This document shows positions 1 to 13,100 of a DNA stretch of 64,000 nucleotides, piece after piece; positions within the stretch are counted from its first letter, which is position 1; each line of letters begins with the position of its first letter. This DNA comes from Ciona intestinalis. Its lineage: Eukaryota > Chordata > Ascidiacea > Phlebobranchia > Cionidae. The DNA lies in contig NC_020173.2 in the NCBI RefSeq assembly GCF_000224145.3, positions 4,678,001 to 4,742,000 on the forward strand, read 5' to 3'. The notes below the pieces were generated by a model. The model worked only from the letters and a program-made list of their open reading frames with translations. It searched no databases and had not been told where the DNA came from. The position numbers and the translations under genes are program-made.

Positions 1-240
1 AACGTTGCTGCTTTTTAACTGATTCTGCAATTAATTGCACACCCTTAACTAAAACATGCAAATCTTATAAATTAAACAAAAAATCTTAAGCCATTTACTA
101 ATACTTGTGTGGGGTAGTATGTATGGTTCAATCACATAACTACATTCTTTACTAAAATTGGCTTTTTTAAAACAAATGAAAATTTTTAAGCTCCCTACTA
201 GTACATTGTGTGATGTAACATATTTAATATTCTCGCACAG

Positions 241-409
241 CCCACAACTAACACACCGCACTTCGATTGGAAATCCCCTAAGTGGAGCTGTGCACTTAAG
301 TCAAGCTGTCACTATTGGAGCAGAAGATGCCAGAAAGAAGATTCTAAACACATGGGGTCAGTTAAAAGCAAAAGGCCCTCCCAGCCCTGTGTTTCATTGG
401 AAAAAATAG
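241..409 (+). CDS. Terminal exon of an unidentified upstream gene (partial)
   Basis: The exon opens after a splice acceptor (ttctcgcacag, ends 240) and runs open for about 56 codons to a TAG at 407-409. It enters in phase 2. The encoded tail contains the stretches THRTSIGNPLSGAVHL, DARKKILNTWGQL and ends PSPVFHWKK: basic, hydrophilic, with no membrane segment or recognisable domain. The rest of the gene lies left of the window. An AATAAA at 1040-1045 fits a 3' UTR of about 630 bases. I do not recognise the family; the exon call rests on the acceptor, the open frame and the downstream polyA signal. Confidence 0.5.
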
Positions 410-1039
410 AGCAGTATTGGAAAATTTTCTAAGTTCCTACTTTATTACCTTGCGCAGTTGTTGAACTAGACGATTTTTTATCCAATTCAAGTGTAACGTG
501 TTTTTGATGGCTTTTTTTATAATAATCTATTCTCACTGGTGGTCTTGATGACTGTTGTTGTGATATTACGGTACATTATCATGTTTATCATTATATTTAC
601 ACTAATTCTCACTATATAGCAGTGTGTGTGTTTGTAAGTTCATTTACCAAATATTTACCAATATGAGTTGTTGTTGTTCCAATTAGTTTTGTGTTCACCC
701 AGCTGCTGTAGTAATTATACGCTTGGATATATTTTCCTATATTTTATGTAGGCTGTTGTAAAATTGTGAAAAAATGTCATTCCTATTTTGAGCAAATGCA
801 ACTGTGTAATCTCGCTGCATTAATTTATTATACTGTGAATCAATGTTCATAATGCCGTCTTATTATCATCTCACTTTGTACTTTACTGTCTCTATATATT
901 GTCTGATGACTTGTGAAAGATGTTTTTGATGTTAGTTGCACATTTAAATTCGGGTTTCTGATTTTTTTTGTTTCAGGTTACGACATCATCACTTTTTCCT
1001 GCAATCATTTTCCCGTACTAACATGTGCAGCGTACTTAT

Positions 1040-1045
1040 AATAAA
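1040..1045 (+). terminator. Polyadenylation signal AATAAA of the upstream gene
   Basis: Canonical AATAAA about 630 bases after the TAG at 409, with no other gene between. 410-1039 is AT-rich with no supported coding exon and is best read as 3' UTR. Confidence 0.4.
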
Positions 1046-1111
1046 ATATAACAACAAGTCATTAAACAAAGTTGGGTTTATTTTCAGTTTTAACATAGAT
1101 TGATTTCGAAT

Positions 1112-1301
1112 ATTGCTCCAACCCAGTGGTCGCTAATGGGTTGTCCGAAATATCAGCCATACATGAACAAATGAAAAAATCATACTCAAAGTGACATACA
1201 GCGTAGCTTGTAAGCTGACACGAGGTGTATGAACACCCATGCTATAACGACTGTGATTTTCCGGCCACGCGAGTATAAAGCGAGTTACATTTATTCATTT
1301 A
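1112..1301 (+). repeat. SINE-like repeat, family S, copy 1 (full length)
   Basis: Reference copy of a dispersed element that recurs at least twelve times here. It opens with GCTCCAACCCAGTGGTC, continues with a TAATGGGTTGTCC block and a GTAAGCTGACACGAGGTGTA block, and ends with GGCCACGCGAG then ATAAAG and (ATTC)n-like sequence. I see no clear tRNA A/B boxes and no terminal inverted repeats, so SINE-like is descriptive only. The reading frame across 1229-1495 is a by-product of this repeat. Confidence 0.65.
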
Positions 1302-1741
1302 CACCGAAATTAAATATTTTAGCCTTTGGTAGTTGTATTCACGCTCGTTATGTAATGCTAAGTTGTACGGTTTATGCCTATGGCGTACACAAAAACACTG
1401 GTAGTTATGACACAAGTAGAAATTTGTATGTCCATGTGCTTCCTCTTTGTTTGGGAATGAATCATGGAGTGAAATCAATGTTAAAAATAAGGTAATATTC
1501 TAAAATGCAGCAAAAGTGAGAAAAATGTCCGTACGGGTGCAGCACAGAGCAGCCGGCGGGGAAATTAGATACGCTAGCGCATGTAAACAAATGCTTTGGT
1601 GCCTTCTGCGAGTTCACAATTTCTAACATCGTTCGTATTACTTGCAGTTCATGATAGTCACATTCGTTAGGTAACCTACCTAGTGTATAAAAGTATAATT
1701 TGTATAAAGGTTAAATTTTGATAGTTAACACGTAGTTTAAA

Positions 1742-2880
1742 ATGGGAGGAAAGGTAAACGACAAAGAAGACGTTCAGATCGAAGTCGAAAAAGCGTCGAA
1801 CTCGTTACTTCGTCATAAAAATGGTAACATTCATATACTACATACTAACTTGGGCGTTTAACGAAAATACTGTAATATTTCAGAGAGGACGACACGGACG
1901 CCAGGCGATGTGTTTGCAGCTGGGACTGACTCTCAAAAGCCATCGCTTTTAAAGTGATTTTGCAATTTTAAAACTATGCATGTTATTTACAACAAATTCT
2001 TGTATTAACGTTAAAGAACTGCTGTGTAAAATATTAACACTTGTAAAATAATAATGCTACTGCAACAACATAATAATATTCTGAACACGATAATAGCCTA
2101 ATAGTGCAACATAATTGAAAAGAATTAACATTAATATTAATGGCTCATTTGTCAGATAGGTGTAGCGACCACGCTTATTTTTTTTTAACTAAATGTAAAT
2201 ATGTTTTTATCCGTAAGCGAGTTTTAACAATTGTTGTTTTGTCGCTATATCCTGTCTTTTAGTTTAAAACATTTCTAAATCTTCGCTACCGTAATCGAAG
2301 AGACAAACAAAGTTATTATTATCATTATTATTAATACACTTTTTGTTGTAGGTGCATACCCGAAGATCTACAGGCGAAATTATCATTTCAAGACGTTCAT
2401 TTTGTGGTTGGAGGTACAAAAGCTGCAATTTTTAACTTAGTTCGTGATTGTGCATATGACATATGTTGTATACAAAACAAATAAGTGATATTGATATGTT
2501 TATTGTTTACATTTGCAAATGATGTATATGACTGTATGATGTGTAAAATTCATTTTTAACAGTAAGGTATTAGGTCTTTTATGTCGAATCTATTTGACAA
2601 TTCTAGAGTTATAATATAATGTCATTGACTCAGTCTACAACTAAATATATTAGTTTGACAAAAACATATAAAACACCTTGTAAAGTTTATAAGTATTAAT
2701 GGTTTTATTGCCAATAATAAAAGCACTAGGTTTTACTTATTTATATTTTTATGACGCCTTCTTTAGCAACTGTTGTTTTGAAATAACAGAGAGTGAAAAT
2801 AAGGACAAAAGTTCAAAAGGTGCACGATGCCCATGTTTTGCAAATACTCAGAAATATCAACAAGTCCTACAAGCTGTAAG
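1742..2880 (+). CDS. Alternative N-terminal exon set (set A) for ABCG2-like copy 1
   Basis: Four candidate exons join in phase: 1742-1823 (ATG, starts MGGKVNDKED), 1884-1911, 2352-2413 and 2790-2880. Together they give 263 nt, about 87 codons. The third and fourth encode AKLSFQDVHFVVG and KYQQVLQAV, which align with the ABCG2 N-terminus (LSFHNICY... and EILSN... before GIMKPG). The last donor (AG|GTAGCG at 2881) leaves phase 2, exactly as the other first exon at 4144-4364 does, so both can splice to the Walker A exon at 5043. The donor at 1912 (GTTTGC) is weak. The set is either an alternative promoter with its own N-terminus or the stump of a truncated tandem copy. Reading 1884 onward without splicing gives a stop at 1955-1957. 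Confidence 0.5.
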
Positions 2881-4143
2881 GTAGCGCGTTGACTAATATA
2901 GTGTATAATGTGTCTGCAGTCTGCTTTCAGAGTTATCTGAGTTTTTTTCTACACTAATTATAAAACCTAATTATATATAATATTATTATGTACTGCCTTT
3001 TTATATAATGGCCTTATACTTTTTTATTTTTGACTTTTATTTATGTTTAATTCTTTTTATATGCATTTTTAATGAATCTAAAATATTTAACAATGGTAGT
3101 AAGAAAAAGTTGGTTTAGATTAAATTTATGTGTTGTCTGAATATTTTTATATGGGAAAGGTCAAACATGTTTTGACCTATATGCTCCTGGTATTTGAGTT
3201 ATGTAACTTTATAATGAGTCAGCAGCTTTTTGACATGGCTTGGTTCAAAATTTGAGTGCTGCAATTAAAATGGGCCGCCTTATATTTATTACTTAAATGC
3301 AGAAAATGATCGTTTTGCTATCTTTTCAAACACTGATTTCAGCTTGTAGTTAGTTCGCAGTAATTGTATAATATATTATCAGTTGTCTAGCAGATAGCCT
3401 ATGCTGTTCAACATGTTAAATTTTAGATGTTGGCTTAAAATATTTTAGTAGCATATATATATATATGATGTTTAAATCGTAACTTTGTTATGAATACGTA
3501 TAAATATATTTTCCTGTGTGGCAGTTTTTTAACACGACTTTTAGTTCATGCATCATGTGTTTGCTGAAGGTTAACTAAGTGTATATATCCACTCTCCATG
3601 GTATCTTATTACATTACGTTACGTAACTCATCTTTGGGTCAGAGGTAACTGTTATGTAACAAGCGTGTTTGCTCATTGTACCATGCTGTATTATTCTAAG
3701 AAAGCCATAATGACAAGGCTTATGTTGCGTAACTAGTCAAATATTAACTGAGTAATTGTTCACACAGGATTTTTGTTTAAATGTCGTCAAATGACTCAAA
3801 GCAAAGGGCATTGACACCAGTTAGTTTAGCTAAACTGAGGCCATTTATAACTTAGGTAAGCTTATGCAGTCAGTTAATTTAAAGAAAAAGTCTGAGAATT
3901 GTAGAACATATTCTCTATTACATATTTAATTCTCTCGGTTACACATGAGGTATTAAATAAGTTAAAATTCATGTTTAAACTACCACTTATAGTATACAGT
4001 CAACTCAACTTCTAAATGAAGCTCAATCGTATTTGTTCTGTAGATTTTTTCCTATTATTCTTTCCAATTCTCTGTAAATTAAACTGTATATATATTTGGA
4101 ATTGTGAGCTTTGAAAAAAAACTGTGCAACACTGGATGCCAAC

Positions 4144-7100
4144 ATGCATAAAGGTAATGAAGTAATACCGATGAAAGAAAAGAATGGAACAAGTTTTTCT
4201 GACCCGATTTCTACCGTTTCATTACCAATGGATAATGGAAGTGGTTCCGATACAAAAAGAACAGTGATGTCTTTTCACGACGTTCAGTACAATGTGAATT
4301 TACGAACCGGTATCACTGGGAAATGCAAGAAATCAAAGGAAAAGAGAGTCTTGTCCAATGTCAGGTACAAACAAATGAATGCAGGATTCTTTTTTCTTCT
4401 CTTTTAATTGCTGTTACTGACACCTATTAATTCACCAAGGCTACTTTATGGGACATTGATTCTTGGTCCCGAATTGGGCGTATTTTAAAATTACCCATAG
4501 CAACATTTTTCAGCATGATTTCTTTCTCTTTTTGAATAATTCAAATCCTTTTCTTTTACTTAGTTAACTGTTTGTACATAAATTGTTTGTTCTCTTTTTT
4601 TCGTAATTCAATAGACTTAGTTTCATTTCTTTTTTAACAGATTTTTAAATCTAATGCATCTGTTTGATTTTCATTACTTTCGTAATTCTTCTTTTTTTAA
4701 TTAATTCCATTTCAATTTGCATTGCATGATTTTATGTAAAGTTAATATATAACAATTTTAGGCTTGCCTTTTTGTAGAAGTTTATTCTAATTTTCTCTAA
4801 TATGATTTTTTAGAATTTAATCTATTAATTTAAATGCATGCAACTGGTGTTTTCGTTTATTGTTTTGCAATTTAACCTGTGTGCAATTAAATTAAAGTTG
4901 TTTTGTTGTATTATTAAATCTAACAAACATATAATTTTTTTAGTTTTATAAACACGCATAATAAAAGGTTAATTTTTTTAACTCTGAACTTTTTTAACTA
5001 TAAGTTTCTCTAGTAACAGTTATGTATAACTTTTATTTACAGTGGAATCATGAAGCCGGGTTTGAATGCAATCATGGGACCAACTGGAAGCGGGAAATCC
5101 TCGTTAGTTAAATTTTTGTTTATCATACATTTTTTTTCTCCTATGGTAATTGGTATTTTGTTTGACACATTTTTGTAAAGGTAATGTATTGTAGCAGACT
5201 GGCAGGTCATTCACAGAAGTCAAACCTTTTAAATTTAATAAATAGTTAAAAAATAATTCTATGAAACAAATCTAGTTTATTGGTTGAAATGATTCCTAAT
5301 TAATGTAGTGTAGAAAATACTTGGATCGGTCAGCCTTTCCTGGTCTTCCAGGTATGGCCATGTCAAGTGGCGCAGCCAGAAAAAAATAAGGGGGTGGTTT
5401 TAATCAAAAAAATTTTTTTTTGGTTTAAAAGGGGGGGGGTCACGACCCCCGAAACCCCCTTGGCTGCGCCACTGGCCATGTCTTATTTGTATGAACCATT
5501 ATTCTGCCCCCTTTTAAGGTTAAATGAATGGTTTCATTTTAAAATTCAGTTATCCTTAACTTGAAATAAACATTATTTTATTTCCAGCTTACTTGACATT
5601 TTGGCTGGTCGAAAAGATCCAGTTGGTTTGTCCGGGAATATTCTCATCAATAATCGACCATTGCCGTCAAATTTTAAGAGAATTAGTGGATATGTTGTTC
5701 AGGTAAAATAGCACAAGCTCTAATAAATATTTTCGTATTGTAATTTTGCAGAGTGGAAAGTGTGCAGATATAAAACATTATAATTGTTCTGAAAACTATA
5801 GCATTTTTACTTTTTTTGTTCAGTAAAACATCAAGCTATCCACCATGTTTTTATGTGATAGCATATTATTTCATTTCAATATTTGTTTTATTTTATAAAA
5901 TTATATTCTATTGATTTTTGTTTTTAAATTTCCACACTTGAAACAGCAAGACATCGTGATTGGAACGCTCACTGTGCGAGAAAATCTTTGGTTTTCAGCA
6001 AATCTTCGATTGCCGAGGTCGGTCTCGCAGAAAGACAAAAAGAAACGAATTGAGGAGATTTTATATGACCTCGGACTCACAATGTGTGCGGATACCAAGG
6101 TTTGACATTTCTCTTCATTATAATAGGGCAGTTTACACTTTTTTACCCATTTGTAGCGAAAAAATACTTTATTTTGGACCGGTGACCAAAAACAAGTTCA
6201 GTAAGCCCTATTCAGGTGTTGTTGCAGTAAAAACTATTTTTAATTTATGCTTTTTTTAATGTTCTGTGAAATTATATTTAGTTTTGAAAATTGGGTCACT
6301 AAATTAACATTGTTAAACAATAGAGTTTTAGACAGATTGTGTTGACATTACTTCATTAGGATATGTGATGTAACAGTTGCACAGTTACAGTTATGTAACC
6401 ATTTGACCTGACCTAGCAACGCACCATTAGAACATTGGTACAACAAAACCAGTTACCTTATATATCTTAAACAAAGCCACGAGTTACTTAAATATTACAC
6501 TTGAACACTCACAAACTTTCTGTAAATTAAACTTTCGATAAGACCATATACACTGAGAAAATATTAACTTATATTTTATTCTCTTGTTTAAATAATGTTG
6601 AAACAAAGTTCACGCTGTCATAGAAACTTTTGTTAATATTTAACTAATGTAGTGTAAGACTTACAGAACATATTGTGTTTATTTTATTTTCATTTTATTA
6701 TTTTTGTTTAAAAAGTTTAGACAGTTTAATAGCCCACTTTATAAACTTTTTATACTTTTTAAACAATGTGAAAATAAAATTAAAAATAAATGTTAGTTTA
6801 TAGCCTATAGTAGAAATATTTTATATTCAAAATCCATTGTATTTGTTAAAATGTTTCAGAAGACTGATTGAATTAGAAAATAAAACTAATAGTGATTTAG
6901 GCCAAATATATATATATATGTGATTTGTGAACCGAATATCTGCTTTTAAACCACCAAATTATCACTATGTCTTTAATGATAAAGTTTTGTCTTCAGATCG
7001 GGAATGAGATGATCCGAGGAGTATCGGGAGGAGAGAAGAAGAGAGCATCGATTGGGATGGAGCTCATCACTGCTCCAACTGTTCTCTTCCTGGATGAACC

Positions 7101-10100
7101 AACCACAGGGTTGGATGCTTCCACTGCTAATGCCGTCATGTTTCTACTGAAAAGGTTATTATCTCGTTTTTGTTTTTATTTAAATATGCAAAAGTTTCTG
7201 GGTCTTCAAACTTTTTTGTTATAAATATACAGCCGTCTTGAGAGAGTAACATTATTGCTAACAATATCTAGTAGACTATATCAAAAATTATGATGAGCTT
7301 AATTTGGCCTATGGGTCATATTCTGTAATAGTATAGTATGATGGGGTAAGACGGGACACTTTTACCACATAATATCCAAATAACTTGATTGTGTTTTAAA
7401 CAATTACCAACAGTTAACGAAAGTCGCGAGGACAAGAATTTACAATTCCTGGAATGTTCTTTGTTCACTACTAAATGGGACGAGAAAATAGAGTAAAAAG
7501 GTGTCCCATCTTTCCCCACCCCACTATAAATTATATATTTCCCTTTATATGCTGCTCATTCATTTTCTTGAGGTGTAAATTCAATACAATTTATAGCCTA
7601 TATATTGTTGTGTGCTTAGTATAATCTCCTATTGCCAAAGGCTACACATGGCATGAGTGAAACCAATAACATTATTTATATTTGTGTAGACTTGGAAACA
7701 AAGGCCGAACCATCATTCTGTCAATCCACCAACCAAGATATAGTATATTTCGACAGTTTGATACTTTGACGCTCTTATCACTTGGCAGACTTATATATCA
7801 TGGGCCTAATGATAAAGTACTTCCACATTTTGATGCACTTGGTATGTCTAAATATGTTCTTATATATGTAAATATTGGTAAATCAATAATTTATATTTAG
7901 AAATGTTTTTTTGCTGGTATTTGTTTGCATTGGCTTTCGGGGAATTTTATATTTGTAAAGAAAAATATATAACCTACTGAAGATATGAATGTGTTGTATA
8001 CTATTGTATACAGTAGTAGTGAAGTAAAATCTATACATTTTGTATCACAGTACCGCTGAATTTTGTTAAGACTTTAATTTAACTCCTGATAGCAATATTT
8101 GACATTTTAGTAACCACAACGTTACAATAAAAGCAACCAAAACCATTCATTATTTTCTTTCCAAACCATAATTTATCAAAAAGTGCAAATTTTCTCCAAT
8201 TTACAAAATGTAATCACTTATCGCGCAAACTAACAACATTCTGGCAGGTTACCATTGTGANNNNNNNNNNNNNNNNNNNNNNNNNNNNNNNNNNNNNNNN
8301 NNNNNNNNNNATGATAAAGTTTGGTTTCTAGATCGAAAACGAGATGATCCGAAGAGTATCGGGAGGAGAGAAGAAGAGAGCATCGATTGGGATGGAGCTC
8401 ATCACTGCTCCAACTGTTCTCTTCCTAGATGAACCAACCACAGGGTTGGATGCTTCCACTGCTAATGCCGTCATGTTTCTACTGAAAAGGTTATTATCTC
8501 GTTTTTATTTTTATTTAAATATGCAAAAGTTTCTGGATCTTCAAACTTATTTTTTATAAATATACAGCGGTCTTGAGAGATTAACATTATTGCTAACAAT
8601 ATCTAGTAGACTATATCAAAAATTATGATGAGCTTAATTTGGCCTATGGGTCATATTCTGTAAGAGTATAGTATGATGGGGTAAGACGGGACACTTTTAC
8701 CACATAATATCCAATCGTGTTGTAAACAATTAACAACGGGTGATGAAAGTCGCGAGGACAAGAATTTACAATTCCTGGAATGTTCTTTGTTCACTACTAA
8801 ATGGGACGAGAAAATAGAGTAAAAAGGTGTCCCATCTTTCCCCACCCCACTATATATTATATATTTGTTGTGTGCTTAGTATATACTCCTATTGCCAAAG
8901 GCTACACATGACATGAGTGAAACCACTAACATTATTTATATTTGTGTAGACTTGGAAACAAAGGCCGAACCATCATTCTGTCAATCCACCAACCAAGATA
9001 TAGTATATTTCGACAGTTTGATACTTTGACGCTCTTATCACTTGGCAGACTTATATACCATGGGCCTAATGATAAAGTACTTCCACATTTTGATGCACTT
9101 GGTATGTCTAAATATGTTCTTATATATGTAAATATTGGTAAATCAATAATTTATATTTAGAAATGTTTTTTGCTGGTATTTGTTTGCATTAGGTTTCAGG
9201 GAATTTTAAATTTGTAAAGAAAAATGTATAACCTACTGAACACATGAATGTGTTGTGTTCCCCTTTTTAGAGAAACTTTATTATTTGAATAATATTTTTC
9301 CAATGTATTAACATACATAACATGAAAGATTATACTATAGTATGTGTAGTGTAGTACAATCTATACATTTTGTATCACAGTACCGCTGAATTTCGTTAAG
9401 ACTTTAATTTAACTCCTGATAGCAATATTTGACATTTTCGTAACCACAACGTTACAATAAAAGCAACCAAAACCATTCATTATTTTCATCACAAACCATA
9501 GTTTATCAAAAAGTGCAAATTTTCTCCAATTTACAAAATGTAATCACTTATCGCGCAAACTAACAACATTCTTGGCAGGTTACCATTGTGAGGAACACAA
9601 CAATCCCGCCGATTTTTTCCTCGATGTTATAAATGGAGATTCCACAGCTTTATCTAACAATATTGAGTCTACTGGTAAGCTAAGAATATTTTTTGTCCTG
9701 GTTTATATATCTTTTTTTTACATTTTATGTTCATTTTAATTTATATATATATATATATGTATATATTTAGTTGCTTTGCAAGTGCCAGATAAAATGGTGC
9801 AAATTATTGGTTGTTTGAATTCTAACCTTCAAAGAAATCCTGTGCTCTAATATTTTTGACTGCTTTGAAAATGTTCGTAACCAGAACTAACCTATATATG
9901 TCAGGAACACATAACACATAACACATGACACTCATATCATATGGAAATGACATATATACCAATGTGTTACCCCATTTTTGCATATTTGCTTCCTAACCTG
10001 TTTCACACAGCTGCTAATCCTGCTCAATCTAAAGCTTTAGATTCTGGTGAGCCCAGATCGTATTGGCACGTTTTTTACTTTCCATGTTTGCTGTGTTGTG

Positions 10101-13100
10101 CCGTGTTTTATTGTGTTATCACCTTTAATACACCCGTTTTGTTGGTGTTTCTGGCACAATATACTGTGTCTTCCATTTTGCAGTGTGCATTTTTTTATGT
10201 GCATGTTTTTGGTGTATATTATACTTTAACAGAATTTAAAGTAAAAACTAACCACAAAACACAATTATGAATTTTTCTAGTTTTCAATATTTGTTAGTAC
10301 AGTAATACAACAAAATTGCTTTTAAAAATATTTTTTATAATAACCAACACAAAATTTCCAGACATTGAAGAAATGACAGACGAGACGAGCAAAAGCATGG
10401 CTGAACAATTATCGGAAAAGTTTGCAACTTCTGAAATATACAACGACACCAAAGTAGAATTGGACGAAATATTTACCAAGTTTCAAGGTTTTAAAACAAT
10501 CACATTTTTACATTTAAAATGTTTGTGTTTTTTATTCAAAGTACTTATAAAATTTTAAAATATATAACATTGAACCTATATAGACCATTCACAATTATAT
10601 TATTTTAAATTTTAATCAATTTTTTTAAAAAATATTTCTATATATTTATATTGTAAAAAATGTGGTTATAAATTTTTGCAGGAGCAAAGAAAAAAGTAGC
10701 ATTCGAAGGAACAAGCCAATATGCAACACCATTTTATTACCAGTTCGCTATTCTTTCACAAAGAGCAGCAAAAAATGTGATTCGTAATCCCCTTGCTTCT
10801 GTTGGTAATGTAAGTACATCTGTTGTTAGTCTATGTTGTTGTTATATAATCTGTTGTATGAATAACACATTTGTGGTTGATTAGGTGGAGTTGAGATGGG
10901 TTGCTATTTTTTTCATAGCAATGCTTGAATAAATTTAACTTATTTACCTTCGCGTGATGAGCAGCAGGTGTTCTGTTTTATACACCTCGTGCTTGCTTTT
11001 GAGTTACCACTCATGTAACTTTGTGGATGATTATTTTTAGGGATTTATTTTAAATTTGGTCTTTATGTCTGACTGATAATTTGTGCAACCCATTAGTAAC
11101 ACTACTACATTGCTGTCAATTTTCAAGTTATTAACATTATGTTTATGTTGCAGTTGGTTCTTAACTTGATAGTTGGTGTGGTGTTTGGATTACTGTATTA
11201 CCAAGTAGACGATACACCAGACACTGGCACACAAAACAGGTATTTTAATTATTAAAACACCTTTGTAAGACTACATTTAATAGCATTGAGTATAAAAAAC
11301 TCTTCAATTCTTGTTTTTTAATAAGTTTTATTTGATCCATTAAATTCAGGGGGCAAGGCTAGCTAGACGTGCATTCTTACGCAACAAATCTAACCCATTA
11401 GTTCTAAAGTTTACTGATTATAATTTGAAACAGGTTTGGAGTTCTCTTTTTCATTACAACCAATTTATTATTCGGATGCATTAGCGCTATCGAGGTGTTT
11501 GTCAAAGAAAAAGATATTTTTGTGTAAGTACCTTGTGACAATTTTCCAATTTTGATCTTTTACTTAAAAAATTTGCCTGATGACTTATCATATTGCAAGT
11601 TGTTTCATAATTCTTGGATTTTAAATCACAGTGGCTTTACCTTTTATAAAACTGTAGGAAATGTTACGTTGTTAACTGGCAAAATTACTGTTGTGAAAAA
11701 AATGTTAGTTTACTACCAAAGCCCACGATTCTGCAATCAAAAAACTTCACAGTTTTTTTCAAGTAAACATTTCTACACAACGAAATTTTAATAAATTGTT
11801 ACATGCGATGCTAAAATCTTTGTAGCACGGAATTTCAAAGCAGTATCCACAATGGCACAGTAGTCAACTAATTTTGTTCAGTAGAAAAATATTCCACAAA
11901 AAAACTAATTTGGTAAGTGGAAAAAACACATGAAAAACTAACACTACTTTCCACCAGGCATGAGTATGTGTCGGGTTATTATCGGGTGATCGCGTATTTC
12001 CTCTCCAAACTTGTGGCTGATTTGATTCCAATGCGCACGATTGCCCCGATCATTTTTTGCTCAGTAACTTACTGGATGGTTGGTAAGTTATTTCACACAT
12101 CATGTGTTTGAATAATGAATGAAAGTAACTTGCTTAATCCTTGTGTGGTCGGAAAACGATAATCTTATTACACAAATGTTCTGTTTCATACACAACTTCC
12201 CAGCTTACGAGGAATTCTTTTTCTGTTTGGCTGTCAATTTGGAAAACCTATTAGTGACCAGTGGGTTTGGGCGGTTGGTGTTAAGTATCTGGCCCAAAGA
12301 CACGCACCCACAATTGTAGCTCCTAACTTAAATTTTTTTTAGTTTTTAAGATATTAATTTTCACACAAAATGAAACTAAACCCTAACTCCCCACCCCAGG
12401 TTTAAAAGCTGACCCTGGATCATTCTTCACATTCTTACTGATGGTTCTACTCACTGGCTATGCTGCTGTATCAATTGCTCTCTTTTTCTCGGCCACTTTC
12501 AACAGCTTTGCCGTGGCGAGCATCTTTATTTCTCTCACTTTCGTTTTCTCAATTGTAAGTTCAAAATGTTTTTGGTATTTTTCCAATTTTTTAGATTTTT
12601 TTACTTGTATACAACAGTATTTGTTACCAAAATACAGTAGCTAGTAGGAGTAGCTATGGAACAACTTTTTTGAAATTTTGAATTAATACAGTGTATTAAA
12701 GACTTTGTTTGATTTTTAAGCATTTCCAGATTATTTTCCACATTTGGCCAAGTCTTACTTAATACATTTAAAAAAGTTTCAAACGCCTGTAATGCTTGAA
12801 ATTATCATTTCCCCCCAGAATACCCATTTATATTTTTCCAGTTGTTCGCTGGTTTGCTGGTTAACGTTGACACAATTCTACCATGGCTGGCGTGGATCAA
12901 ATATCTCAGTGTTGCGCAATATGCTTTCTCGGTGAGTTGACTTTGCATAATATTTAATATTAGGCAACACTTTTTTCAATGTTAAAGCAAAGAGAAATTA
13001 TGTATAAAACATTCGTATGATGAATACTTCATATCAGTCATATCGTCTTTTATATTTTAACCAGGATAATAACTGAAATGTGTTTCAATACTGGTAGTCT

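Noticed and set aside
7316..7519. Minus-strand open frame of 67 codons, repeated at 8651-8845
   Set aside because: Lies within the M-family MITE and its duplicate; not a gene.
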